From: Desulfuribacillus alkaliarsenatis | GTDB lineage: Bacteria > Bacillota > Bacilli > Desulfuribacillales > Desulfuribacillaceae | Direction of reading: 5' to 3' | Assembly: GCF_001730225.1 (NCBI RefSeq) | Contig: NZ_MIJE01000030.1 | Coordinates: 204,397-268,396, forward strand | DNA length: 64,000 nucleotides | Notes under the pieces: model-generated | The model's input: the letters and a program-made list of their open reading frames with translations, nothing else | What the model was told of the DNA's origin: nothing | Databases searched by the model: none | Part shown: positions 36,223-44,858 of the stretch, piece after piece | Layout of the letters: each line of letters starts with the position of its first letter | How positions within the stretch are numbered: the first letter of the stretch is position 1 | Program-made: the position numbers and the translations under genes

Positions 36223-38505
36223 TTGGATAACAAATCTTATGCAAATAGAGATACAGAATTTAATTGCCTTTTCAGAGCGGTATATACTAATAAAAACATC
36301 ATTTATTTAAAAGCGGGTAAAGCATGTGGTGTAACGTCGTTCGCAAAAGAATGTTTGACTAGGTTAAATTCAGAGACGGTTTTATATATAAATACCGTTA
36401 ACAATTCTTCAATGAGCCACTTATTACTGGAGGTACTTGTAAAACATCCTTATAGAGAAACGCTTCAAAAAATAGCTGATGAAAAGCTAGGGGAAAAAAG
36501 CGCTACTCTATTAACTAGCTTTTTACAAAGCATTCCTTATGCTGGAACTGTAGTTTCGAATCTAGTTGAGAAGCCACAAGCTGTGCCAATATACACTGGT
36601 AACTACTCGTCTGCTTTAGAAGAAGCAATTATTCATTACTTTTCAAGCACCTTTAATAATCGTGTTATCATATTTATAGATGCAGCGCAAAATTTAGATG
36701 AGAATTCACATCAAATAATTGAGCGAATAGTTTCTAATAATGTTTGTATTGTCTTAATAATTACAGAGGAAGATGATAATTATATTAAAATGAAAAATTA
36801 TCTTACTGGGGTAGAAGGAATTAGTAGTGCAACTATAGACTTTGATTTGCCACATGTTAAGTTAATTAAAGAGCTTGCTATTTTTTATGGTTATGAAATA
36901 GATACAGAAGAAGCAGAAATAATTGGCTCTACAGCAAAGAAAAATATCCATAGAATTGTAGAGATGATTCAGAATTATGAAAAAGAGGGCTCTTATAAGT
37001 TTAATGAGTTGGAAAAAGGAATAGTATTATTATTATACATATGTCGGTTTGGGCTTGATGAACCAACACTTTTATCTCTTATAAAGGTAAGTCCCATTTT
37101 TTCTTTAGACGATTTTGCAGAACTGTCGGAGATTATAGAAAATCTAATTGCAAAAAACATTGTTAAATTGTCAATAACAAATGGTAATTACAAAGTATTT
37201 TCGCTAGATACCTTGTTTCATCCAGAGGTTGAAAGGTGCATACAATCTTATCCTGATAAACTATTTTATTCAGAAATAATATTTCAAAAATTTTCAAAAC
37301 GAACAATCAAAAATAATATTCCAATGTTACAACTATTATATGACTTGTCAATACAGTTCTCAAATGACTTAACCAAGAATTTTGCAATTCAGTTAATGAA
37401 AGCAAAACTGAAAAACGGAGAAAATATCGAGCAAGAAGTTGTGAAAAATTCTATGCTCTCTTCAGATGATGAATCAGAAAGTATAATTGCTGCAATCTAC
37501 TATTGTAAAGAGAGACATTATGGAGAATCGTTGAAATGGTTGAATAACTCTATTAAAAGCCATGCTACCAATCCAGACTATCTTAATTTAAAAGCAATAT
37601 TATTAAACCGTACCCGCAAACACACTGAAGCTCGAGATGCTCTCTATAGGTGTATTGAATTAGAATATGACGCTGCAAAAAAGAATATCTTGTTATCATT
37701 TTTAATAGCAAACTATATGCACTTAAACAATCTTCACGCTGTAAGAGAATTATATGATTATCATAGAGAGAATCTACATGAGACAGAGAATTTTGGCTAC
37801 CTCGCTAGAAATGCTGCATCAGCATTCGTAGATAGCAATGTTATTTATCGCGCAGCTTTAGATAATTTTGAAATATATAAAGATGAATTTGGGTATTATA
37901 GTACATTAACAAACTGGGGTTATTCTATGCTATACAATGGGCAACACGAAACTTCACAAAAGCTACTTATTGAGGCCGAAAAAGGCTTGATGTCATTTGG
38001 AAAAACTAATTTGCATATTATTTATAACAATCTTGGGATTTATTATTTATTACAGAGAGACCTTAGTAATAGTTTTAAGTATTTAAATTCGGCTAAAAGC
38101 TTAGGGTTAAATAATATGCCTAAGATATTTGTTGACATAAATACAGCCTGTTTATATGTTTTATGTGACAGACCTGAAAAAGCCCTTGAGCTTATTAGAA
38201 GCATAGAACAGTCTGTTATCTCACACCCTGTTGATCGTGTGCGTCAGAAATACTATATTAACCGAATACTTGTTGAATATAGTAATGGAAATACAGATTT
38301 GAAGCAGTTATTTGATTTATGTATGAAGTATAAGGATCGATATAATCCACAAAAAACAGTAAAAAAAATAGAAACTTACAAAAAACTTATGAATGAAAAC
38401 TCATCGTTTGATATAAATATGATAAACACACTCTATGATCCGTGTGGACTAGAATATTGGTATACAGATCCATTAAAAGTTCTTTCCGAACGTGTTTTGG
38501 ATTAA
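36223..38505 (+). CDS. P-loop (STAND-like) ATPase with C-terminal TPR-like repeats
   Basis: 760 residues from TTG 36223, nine bases after GGGGG inside the left repeat. The N-terminal ~240 residues look like an AAA/STAND NTPase. The P-loop region reads AGKACGVTSFAKE with Val where the Walker Lys is expected, and Walker B is VIIFIDAAQNLDE. A winged-helix-like region (~260-340) leads to a helical C-terminus (~400-740) with TPR-like spacing (LNLKAILLNRTRKHTEAR, YNNLGIYYLLQRDLS). Proteins of this build are sensors or regulators. It is one of the two genes in the invertible segment; the function is unknown. Confidence 0.7.
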   Translation: MDNKSYANRDTEFNCLFRAVYTNKNIIYLKAGKACGVTSFAKECLTRLNSETVLYINTVNNSSMSHLLLEVLVKHPYRETLQKIADEKLGEKSATLLTSFLQSIPYAGTVVSNLVEKPQAVPIYTGNYSSALEEAIIHYFSSTFNNRVIIFIDAAQNLDENSHQIIERIVSNNVCIVLIITEEDDNYIKMKNYLTGVEGISSATIDFDLPHVKLIKELAIFYGYEIDTEEAEIIGSTAKKNIHRIVEMIQNYEKEGSYKFNELEKGIVLLLYICRFGLDEPTLLSLIKVSPIFSLDDFAELSEIIENLIAKNIVKLSITNGNYKVFSLDTLFHPEVERCIQSYPDKLFYSEIIFQKFSKRTIKNNIPMLQLLYDLSIQFSNDLTKNFAIQLMKAKLKNGENIEQEVVKNSMLSSDDESESIIAAIYYCKERHYGESLKWLNNSIKSHATNPDYLNLKAILLNRTRKHTEARDALYRCIELEYDAAKKNILLSFLIANYMHLNNLHAVRELYDYHRENLHETENFGYLARNAASAFVDSNVIYRAALDNFEIYKDEFGYYSTLTNWGYSMLYNGQHETSQKLLIEAEKGLMSFGKTNLHIIYNNLGIYYLLQRDLSNSFKYLNSAKSLGLNNMPKIFVDINTACLYVLCDRPEKALELIRSIEQSVISHPVDRVRQKYYINRILVEYSNGNTDLKQLFDLCMKYKDRYNPQKTVKKIETYKKLMNENSSFDINMINTLYDPCGLEYWYTDPLKVLSERVLD

Positions 38506-39468
38506 ATTATTTCTATAAAGACTCGAATAAACAATATTTAATAATAAATCTTCGTAATCAATTCCTATATGTGTTGCTGATTGCTTAATCGAGGATTGCT
38601 CTCCTAAATTACAACAAACGTTAAATTCTATAAAGTATGGAATGCCAGAATTGTTATCTACAATAAAATCAAATCTAGTATAGTCTAGCGGTTGTATCAA
38701 CTCATATAATTTTTTTGAGAAATGATTTAGTTGCTTTTCAAGGGTAGAATCTTCGTTAATGGTTCTATATAAGCCTGTATCAATTTTTCGCTTCTGTTTA
38801 TATGTGACCACATTTCCTTTACGCACTGAATATTCTCGAATGCTCGGGAGGAAAAATGGTGATTGAAAGTTATTCAATACTGGAGAAGTATAGTATACAC
38901 CAGTTATATACTGTTCCAAGATAGCATCAAGGCTCTTATTATGTAGAAAACGTATTCTTGATTGCGCGTCGTCCCATGAATAACAGATTGAGTTTTCGTC
39001 AATAAATTTTGAAGAGGCACCGAACCTAGGTTTAACAAAATATGGGCCTTTGAAATCTGGTTGCTGCATCTTTGCTTCTATATTATATGTCTTCCATTTA
39101 GGTGTAGGGACTCCTGCATGTTTTGCTAACATTTTTGCTAGCTGCTTATCCTCGGCTATTGCCCGTATGTTAGGTGTTGCTCCAAGGTAAGGTATGTTAT
39201 GATACTCTGCTACAGAAGATACAAAAACTTCAGAGTTCCGAAATGGCATTCTATTATAAAGTGAAAATATATAATCTGCATCTAGTTCCGATTGAAGCAT
39301 TATAGAAGGATTATTGTAAGAAACTAGCAAAGGAAAGTTGCTTAGTAATATTTGATATACTCTATGATGGTATTCTGCATATATGCGGTCTTCTATGTCA
39401 CTTGGAATAGGTTCATTTGTGTATGATGGTGCATAATGAGCTAGATAAAGCATTTTAATATTTTTCAT
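38473..39468 (-). CDS. ATP-grasp protein, D-Ala-D-Ala-ligase-like
   Basis: 331 residues from ATG 39468, placed seven bases after GGGGG of the right repeat. An N-terminal pre-ATP-grasp region (~1-100) precedes the ATP-binding core: GPYFVKPRFGASSKF (Lys and glycine-rich loop), EQYITGVYYTS, the RFDFIVDNNSG strand and the metal-binding FIEFNVCCNLGEQSS (Glu, Asn). The closest known architecture is D-alanine-D-alanine ligase, but the NxNPxPG-type end is altered to NVCCNLG, so another amino acid or peptide ligase is likely. It lies 24 bases after the recombinase stop, in the same direction. Confidence 0.78.
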   Translation of the reverse strand: MKNIKMLYLAHYAPSYTNEPIPSDIEDRIYAEYHHRVYQILLSNFPLLVSYNNPSIMLQSELDADYIFSLYNRMPFRNSEVFVSSVAEYHNIPYLGATPNIRAIAEDKQLAKMLAKHAGVPTPKWKTYNIEAKMQQPDFKGPYFVKPRFGASSKFIDENSICYSWDDAQSRIRFLHNKSLDAILEQYITGVYYTSPVLNNFQSPFFLPSIREYSVRKGNVVTYKQKRKIDTGLYRTINEDSTLEKQLNHFSKKLYELIQPLDYTRFDFIVDNNSGIPYFIEFNVCCNLGEQSSIKQSATHIGIDYEDLLLNIVYSSLYRNNLIQNTFGKNF

Positions 39469-39504
39469 TGTTAAACCCCCGATAATTTATAGTTATCCTT
39501 TATT
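39469..39504 (-). repeat. Right 36-bp inverted repeat, overlapping the recombinase 3' end
   Basis: Exact reverse complement of 36185-36220. The recombinase stop (39493-39495) and its last three sense codons (Asn-Lys-Gly) lie within it, as does the ribosome site of the ATP-grasp gene. Confidence 0.95.
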
Positions 39505-40413
39505 GACAACTATTTTGTTTCGGGGGTGTTTAGTTGTTAGAATTTGTTTTTGTTTTGTTGAAGTTACATGTGTATAGATTTGTGTAGTGGTTATAGAACT
39601 ATGCCCTAGTAGTTTTTGAATATAGCGTATATCTACATCTTCCTCTAGAAGTAGAGTAGCAAACGAATGCCGAAACATATGGGGGGTTAAATGCTTATCG
39701 ACATTGGCTTGTTTTGTATATTTTCTTATTATAAAGCGAACAGACTGCTCGGAAAGTCTTTGGTAAAAGCGATTAACAAAGAAATATCCACATTGTGTAA
39801 TATGCTTAGCAAAACATTGCTGGTAGTTTTTAAGAGCATTTAAAACATCAATATTACCGATTTGTACAATCCTTTCCTTTGAGCCTTTTCCAGAGATTCG
39901 AATAAGTTGGCTGTTTATATCAACATCATGTTCTTTTAGCGAGCATAGTTCAGATACCCGTACACCTGTTGCAAAAAGTAGTTCTAACACAGCAATGTCT
40001 CTTGTAACTGAATTATTTGCATGGGTAGTACCTTTTTTTTCTGAATATGATGCTGAAAGGATTTTTTGTATGGTTTCTATAGGTATTGTTTTAGGCAAAA
40101 CAAAAGGTTCTTTGAATTTTACGTTGATTTTGTCAAATGGATTACTGATAATGAGCTCTTCATATTCAAGATGATTAAAGAATGCTTTTAAACAAGCGAT
40201 TTTCCGTTTAATGGATTTACTTTTATAGTTTTTATGGATATGTGTGATGTATCCTGTTATTGTTTGTTTATGTATTTTTTTGTTAATTGAATCTAGATAG
40301 GTTTGGAATTGCTGTAGGTCAATGGTGTATGCCTTAATTGTTTTAGGGCTTAATTTTTTTTGGTACTGACAGTAACCAAGATAGCTGTTAATTAATTCTT
40401 TGAGATTTTCCAT
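39493..40413 (-). CDS. Tyrosine recombinase (XerC/D-like integrase)
   Basis: 306 residues from ATG 40413 with GGAGGAG six bases upstream; an ATG at 40428 overlaps that site. An N-terminal SAM-like core-binding domain (~1-90) precedes the catalytic domain. All catalytic residues can be placed: Arg in ATGVRVSELCSL, Lys in ISGKGSKERIV, HxxR in TPHMFRHSFATLLL, His in LGHSSITTTQIY and the Tyr nucleophile of IYTHV. It is a full-length Xer-type enzyme. Adjacent perfect inverted repeats make it the likely invertase of the 36.2-39.5 kb segment. It is not paired with phage genes, so it is not an obvious prophage integrase. Confidence 0.92.
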   Translation of the reverse strand: MENLKELINSYLGYCQYQKKLSPKTIKAYTIDLQQFQTYLDSINKKIHKQTITGYITHIHKNYKSKSIKRKIACLKAFFNHLEYEELIISNPFDKINVKFKEPFVLPKTIPIETIQKILSASYSEKKGTTHANNSVTRDIAVLELLFATGVRVSELCSLKEHDVDINSQLIRISGKGSKERIVQIGNIDVLNALKNYQQCFAKHITQCGYFFVNRFYQRLSEQSVRFIIRKYTKQANVDKHLTPHMFRHSFATLLLEEDVDIRYIQKLLGHSSITTTQIYTHVTSTKQKQILTTKHPRNKIVVNKG

Positions 40414-40594
40414 AGTGTGCTCCTCCATTAATTACAATGTATGTAGGTTATAGTAGTTTTTATTTTACAGTTTTTTTAAAAATATCAGTATTCAATTCGT
40501 GAAATATAGTGTAAGGAATTATGAATTTTTATTTTTGGGAAGGATTTTTATACATTTAATAGAAATAATAGGAAAAGTATTTTGGGGTGGTTTG

Positions 40595-41938
40595 ATGAAG
40601 GCATTTCGTGATCCTGTACACAATCTTATTCGATTTGATAAAGATTCACAAATTGAAAGAATGATTCTCGATATAATAGATAGTAAAGAGTTTCAAAGAC
40701 TACGTCATATTAGACAGTTAGGGTTTAGTTTTTTCACTTACCCAGGTGCTGAACATACTAGATTTGCCCATTCATTGGGTGCTACCCATTTGATGAAAAG
40801 ATTTATAGAGCAAATCGAGAGAACAAAAAATAAACATGTCAATGTAACTATCGATGAAATTACTGACCAAAGAGCATTAGCACTTTGTGCTGCTATCTTA
40901 CATGATATTGGTCATGGCCCTTTTTCACATGCTTTAGAAAAAATGATTACAGTTGATAAGGTGAATCATGAGAAGTGGTCAGTGCAGATAATCAAGGGAA
41001 ATACGGAAGTCAATCAAATTCTAGAGAGTTACAAATCGGGATTTGCTAATGAGGTTGCCGAGGTTATTGAACGGACTCATAACAGTAGAGCTATTGTTAA
41101 GCTTTTGTCAAGCCAGCTCGATACTGATCGTATTGATTATTTGTTAAGGGATTCGATGTTAACTGGAGCTGGATATGGTACTTTTGATCTGGAATGGCTA
41201 ATCCATGTTTTAAGAATCGGAAAAGTAGGAGATCATATTGAAGTAGGATTAGATTTGGAGAAAGGGCTAAATATTGCGGAAGATTTTGTTATGGCTAGAT
41301 ATTATATGTACCAGAATGTATATTTCCACAAGACAACCAGGTGTGCAGAACAGTTTGCTATGAAAATATTTGCGAGAGTTCAACAGTTGCGTGCTTCAGG
41401 ATATTTCATAGAAATGCCATATGAGCTTGAAAAACTATTATCAGCTAAAGATTTACAGGAGGTATTGCAGCTATATCCATATTATTTAGGGTTAACAGAT
41501 TTTAAAGTATGGTATTATATAGATAAGTGGTGCAATAGTGATGACTTGGTGCTGTCGGGCCTATGTAAACAGCTATTGGGACGCGACTTATATAAGGAGT
41601 TTGTTACGAAAGAAGGATTTGATTCATATAAAAGTATAATAAACTTAGCAAACCTGTATGAAAAGGAACATGGGATACCAGTAGAATACATTTTACTAGA
41701 AGATGATTCTCACAGTAGTGCTTATAAAGATAATTATATTAGTAGTAAAGCTAAGCAAGATGAAGGACAAGAGGCGGAAGCAACTGAGCAGATTTTCTTG
41801 TTTGATAAAAGTGGTGAAGCTGCTGAATTATCTCAAGTTAGTCGAATTATTAATGAGATTAGAAATAATAAAATCAGGTTTAAAAGAGTGTTTGTTCCGA
41901 AGGATTTTAGAAATCTTTACATAAAAAAATATGGTTAA
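40595..41938 (+). CDS. ywfO: HD-domain phosphohydrolase (YwfO / dGTPase-like)
   Basis: 447 residues from ATG 40595 after GGGGTGG; the frame extends upstream but with no start signal. The HD motif is HTRFAHSLG...ILHDIGHGPFSHALE (about residues 50-115), and further conserved stretches are SSQLDTDRIDYLLRDS and GLDLEKGLNIAEDFV. The family (COG1078) hydrolyses (d)NTPs or related nucleotides. The opening KAFRDPVHNLIRFD is characteristic. A ywgA homologue follows, as in Bacillus, so this is conserved chromosomal backbone. Confidence 0.88.
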   Translation: MKAFRDPVHNLIRFDKDSQIERMILDIIDSKEFQRLRHIRQLGFSFFTYPGAEHTRFAHSLGATHLMKRFIEQIERTKNKHVNVTIDEITDQRALALCAAILHDIGHGPFSHALEKMITVDKVNHEKWSVQIIKGNTEVNQILESYKSGFANEVAEVIERTHNSRAIVKLLSSQLDTDRIDYLLRDSMLTGAGYGTFDLEWLIHVLRIGKVGDHIEVGLDLEKGLNIAEDFVMARYYMYQNVYFHKTTRCAEQFAMKIFARVQQLRASGYFIEMPYELEKLLSAKDLQEVLQLYPYYLGLTDFKVWYYIDKWCNSDDLVLSGLCKQLLGRDLYKEFVTKEGFDSYKSIINLANLYEKEHGIPVEYILLEDDSHSSAYKDNYISSKAKQDEGQEAEATEQIFLFDKSGEAAELSQVSRIINEIRNNKIRFKRVFVPKDFRNLYIKKYG

Positions 41939-41959
41939 TAAAAATGGGAGGCGATATGT

Positions 41960-42451
41960 GTGTTTGATAAAACGTATAAACTACTTGCTTTCTTTTCTAA
42001 GACTGGGGTTTTGACAGGGAGAAAGAAGCTCCAGAAAATGGTACACTTGTTGCAGAGAAAGGGAGTTTCATTCGATATGGATTATGCATATCACCATTAC
42101 GGGCCTTATTCTGCAGATTTACAGGCAGAGGTACAAGAATTAGTTGATCAAGATTTTCTTATAGAAGAAATGAAGGATAATACTTATCAATATTACATGA
42201 CAGATAAGGGTACAGAATTTCTAGAGATATTAAAAGAAACAAAAAAAGATGCATTTTCTGTACCAAATGATCTGATGGTATTATTAATGGACGAGTCTTC
42301 ACCCTTCCTGGAAGTTGTGAGCACCTACGCATATCTCCTTGATAACGGTTATACGGATGAAGACGCTATTGCAAAGTTGAAGGAACTAAAGCCAAAACTT
42401 GAGTGCCATTGGGAAGATGCCATAGCCTTTTATAAAGAGAAGTATAATTAA
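41960..42451 (+). CDS. ywgA: YwgA family protein
   Basis: 163 residues from GTG 41960 behind GGGAGG. Winged-helix-like N-terminus (LTGRKKLQKMVHLLQRKG, YHHYGPYSADLQAEV), typical of YwgA-type proteins of about 165 residues. The function is unknown. It probably shares a transcript with the HD gene 21 bases upstream and ends at a terminator. Confidence 0.8.
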   Translation: MFDKTYKLLAFFSKTGVLTGRKKLQKMVHLLQRKGVSFDMDYAYHHYGPYSADLQAEVQELVDQDFLIEEMKDNTYQYYMTDKGTEFLEILKETKKDAFSVPNDLMVLLMDESSPFLEVVSTYAYLLDNGYTDEDAIAKLKELKPKLECHWEDAIAFYKEKYN

Positions 42452-42498
42452 AGCAGAGAAAGTTTAAGTAAAACAAAATAGCATTTTAAATAATAAAA

Positions 42499-42527
42499 AA
42501 GTGCCTGAGACCATACTTCAGGCACTT
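42499..42527. terminator. Terminator hairpin after ywgA
   Basis: A perfect 10-bp stem (AAGTGCCTGA / TCAGGCACTT, 9-base loop) has A-rich DNA before and T/A-rich DNA after, so it may work on both strands. Confidence 0.75.
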
Positions 42528-42547
42528 AATTAATTAAGTCAACATCA

Positions 42548-42643
42548 ATGCATAGGGTAGTAGAATATGCTGATGCGATACTAATATTTTCCCACTGGCA
42601 GGAATATAAAGAGCTTGATTGGGAAGTATACAACAAAAAGTAA
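42548..42643 (+). pseudogene. 3' remnant of a UDP-glucose 6-dehydrogenase gene
   Basis: A 31-codon frame from ATG 42548 to TAA 42643 reads like the C-terminal end of UDP-glucose/GDP-mannose dehydrogenases: the ADAILIFSHWQEYKELDW stretch matches the family pattern ADA(I/L)...TEW.EFK.LDW. Nothing upstream continues the enzyme; a stop lies in frame at 42527. It is likely the stump left after a deletion or insertion of a sugar-nucleotide gene. Confidence 0.5.
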
Positions 42644-42657
42644 AGGAGTTTTGCAAA

Positions 42658-43239
42658 ATGTCACGTAAACTGATAATTATAAGTACGCTATTAATATTAA
42701 GTTTTCTTTTTGTAGCTTGTTCGGCACAACCAGAACCTACACAGGAGACAAATGAGCAAGTTGTTGCCATTGTAAATGGCAAGGAAATAAAATCAGATCC
42801 ACAAATTGAACAGCATGTATTAGATAACCTGATTAGAATGGAAGTATTTCGTCAAGAGGCCGAATTTAAAGGCTACATTGTTACTGAAGAAGAGGTAAAT
42901 GCAAGAATTGATAGGATGGCAAATGAATTTGGAAGTCAAAGAGACCTTGAATCGGCACTAGAAGCTAATGATATGACTATGGAAATGCTCAGAGATAGTA
43001 TAGCTGATGAGATGTTAATAAATAAATATATTAGTCAGGAATTGCCACAGCCCACTGTTGCTGAGGAAGAGGTAAGGACGCTTTATGAACAATATAGAGC
43101 GATGCAGATTATAGACCAGCCTTTTGAAGATATAAGAGAGAGGCTGGAGAATGAAATTCGCCAACAAATGCTAGAACAGGAAATAGGCGTTATAATCGAA
43201 AGGTTAATGGATGAAAGTTCAATAGAAATATTAATATAG
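42658..43239 (+). CDS. Lipoprotein with SurA/PrsA N-terminal-like domain
   Basis: 193 residues from ATG 42658 after AAAGGAG. The lipobox LLFVAC-type end (SFLFVACS, Cys about 21) predicts a membrane-anchored lipoprotein. The body is helical and resembles the SurA_N / PrsA chaperone segment (VAIVNGKEI, LIRMEVFRQEAEFKGYIVTEEEVNARID), but the parvulin PPIase domain that would follow in PrsA is absent; the protein ends after a second helical segment. It may be a chaperone-like folding helper outside the membrane. Confidence 0.78.
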   Translation: MSRKLIIISTLLILSFLFVACSAQPEPTQETNEQVVAIVNGKEIKSDPQIEQHVLDNLIRMEVFRQEAEFKGYIVTEEEVNARIDRMANEFGSQRDLESALEANDMTMEMLRDSIADEMLINKYISQELPQPTVAEEEVRTLYEQYRAMQIIDQPFEDIRERLENEIRQQMLEQEIGVIIERLMDESSIEILI

Positions 43240-43279
43240 TCGACTGTTTCTAAACATAATATATTTGCAATCAGAAGCA

Positions 43280-43326
43280 CTCCGTCTATTGTGGACTTAT
43301 AATCCAAATTATACGGAGGTTTTTTT
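43280..43326 (+). terminator. Rho-independent terminator after the lipoprotein gene
   Basis: CTCCGT / ACGGAG arms, separated by a 27-base loop that can fold further (TGGA/TCCA), are followed by seven Ts. Confidence 0.7.
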
Positions 43327-43421
43327 GTGTATATTCGAAGGCATTGGAAGGCCTTAGTATGAACTTTGAGGATATAAAGTTTTTTATGGCGTAAAAAGTG
43401 TATTTATGATACGTATATTCG

Positions 43422-43451
43422 TTGCAATAAATGTAAATGATAACGTATAAT
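43422..43451 (+). promoter_or_regulatory. Sigma-A-type promoter of the AAA ATPase gene
   Basis: TTGCAA, an 18-base spacer and TATAAT (43446-43451), 20 bases before the ATG at 43472. Confidence 0.65.
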
Positions 43452-43471
43452 ACTACATAGAGGTGATAAAT

Positions 43472-44773
43472 ATGTATCGAAGTGCTATAGAGTTGCTTCA
43501 TAAATGGAGGCAAAAGAAAAATAAAAAGCCACTTATTATTAGAGGAGCTCGTCAGGTAGGAAAGACTTGGCTTATGAAGCACTTTGGTCAAACGGCCTAT
43601 AAACAGATGGTCTACATTAACTTTGATAATAATCAGCAGATGAGACATCTATTTGAAACTGATATGAAAACTGATCGAATTATAACTGGATTAGAGTTAT
43701 ACGCGGGATATAAAATTGACCCAGAAGACACCTTAATTATATTTGATGAGATTCAGGAAGTACCGAAAGCTTTAACAGCACTAAAGTATTTTAATGAAAA
43801 TGCACCTGAGTATCAGATTATCTGTGCGGGTTCTCTTTTGGGTGTAGCTCTGCATAAAGGAACTTCTTTCCCTGTTGGAAAAGTAGAGTTTCTTAATTTA
43901 TATCCGTTATCATTTAGTGAGTTTATTAGAGCGATGGGGAAAGAGCAGTTTGTTGAATTGATTGAAAAAGGCGAATTTGAATTGGCTACAACATTTAAAC
44001 AGGAATACATTGAGCTACTTAAATATTATTATTATGTTGGTGGCATGCCAGAGGTAGTTGCTAACTTTTCTGAGAATCAAGATTTCAACGAAGCAAGAGA
44101 AATACAAGAACGGATATTAGCTGCTTATGAGCAGGATTTCTCAAAGCACGCACCGAACGATATTGTTCCTCGGATACGTATGTTGTGGAACAGCATACCA
44201 TCACAGCTTACGAAGGAAAATAAAAAGTTTATATACGGAGTAATCAAGGAAGGAGCGAGGGCCAAAGATTATGAAATGGCTATGCTTTGGTTGGCGGACT
44301 GTGGTCTTATTCACAAAATACCGAGAGTTACAGCTCCTAGAATTCCGTTAAAAGCTTACGAAGACTTAAAGGCTTTCAAACTATATATGCTGGATGTAGG
44401 GTTGTTATCTTGCATGGTTAGGTTAAACCAAACAGTATTACTTGACAGAAACGAGCTATTTGCAGAGTTCAAAGGCGCTTTGACAGAACAATATGTATTA
44501 CAGCAATTAATTACAAAGCAAGGTCTGAAGACTTATTATTGGACAAATGAGAGGGGCGGTGCTGAAATTGATTTTCTAATAGATACTGGAAAATCGGTTG
44601 TCCCTATAGAAGTTAAAGCAGAAGTAAATTTGAAAGCTAAAAGTCTAAAGACTTTTTACGAAAAATTTTCTCCGTCAATATCTATCCGCACAGCAATGCT
44701 TGACTATAGGCGAGATGACTGGCTGTTAAATTTGCCGTTATGGGCAATAGAAGCTGTAGACACTCAAACGTAA
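43472..44773 (+). CDS. AAA ATPase with DUF4143 domain
   Basis: 433 residues from ATG 43472 after AGAGGTGA. Walker A GARQVGKTW (residues ~25-33), Walker B LIIFDEIQE and sensor CAGSLLGVAL define the AAA_14-type N-terminus. The C-terminal DUF4143 part carries a PD-(D/E)xK-like pattern (AEIDFLI...VVPIEVKAE). These proteins are widespread as single genes in accessory regions and their biological role is unknown. It has its own promoter and stands next to a toxin-antitoxin pair. Confidence 0.85.
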   Translation: MYRSAIELLHKWRQKKNKKPLIIRGARQVGKTWLMKHFGQTAYKQMVYINFDNNQQMRHLFETDMKTDRIITGLELYAGYKIDPEDTLIIFDEIQEVPKALTALKYFNENAPEYQIICAGSLLGVALHKGTSFPVGKVEFLNLYPLSFSEFIRAMGKEQFVELIEKGEFELATTFKQEYIELLKYYYYVGGMPEVVANFSENQDFNEAREIQERILAAYEQDFSKHAPNDIVPRIRMLWNSIPSQLTKENKKFIYGVIKEGARAKDYEMAMLWLADCGLIHKIPRVTAPRIPLKAYEDLKAFKLYMLDVGLLSCMVRLNQTVLLDRNELFAEFKGALTEQYVLQQLITKQGLKTYYWTNERGGAEIDFLIDTGKSVVPIEVKAEVNLKAKSLKTFYEKFSPSISIRTAMLDYRRDDWLLNLPLWAIEAVDTQT

Positions 44774-44797
44774 AGTGTATAAAGATATTGCGCCTTC

Positions 44798-44826
44798 TTG
44801 ACCAGAACATATGTTTGCTATATAAT
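44798..44826 (+). promoter_or_regulatory. Strong sigma-A promoter of the ComK-like gene
   Basis: TTGACC, a 17-base spacer and TATAAT (44821-44826), 32 bases before ATG 44859. Confidence 0.75.
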
Positions 44827-44858
44827 GATTGGTAACTAATGTGGAACGGAGGGAACGG

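Larger units (their letters stand above)
36185..39504. mobile_element. Putative invertible DNA segment (two convergent genes between inverted repeats)
   Basis: Perfect 36-bp inverted repeats bound a 3.3-kb segment holding two genes that point at each other and overlap tail to tail by 33 bases. A complete tyrosine recombinase gene lies directly outside the right repeat, reads into it and has its last codons and stop within it. Inversion would exchange which inner gene follows the recombinase in the same transcript while keeping every reading frame intact. Inversion itself is inferred from this geometry. A one-off duplication of a leader sequence is the alternative. Confidence 0.7.

Noticed and set aside
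36185..39504. Inverted repeats as ends of a transposon
   Set aside because: There is no transposase inside, the recombinase is outside and overlaps a repeat, and no target-site duplication is evident.
39493..40413. Recombinase as a prophage integrase
   Set aside because: No phage genes, tRNA attachment site or direct att repeats are seen nearby; adjacent inverted repeats support an invertase role.
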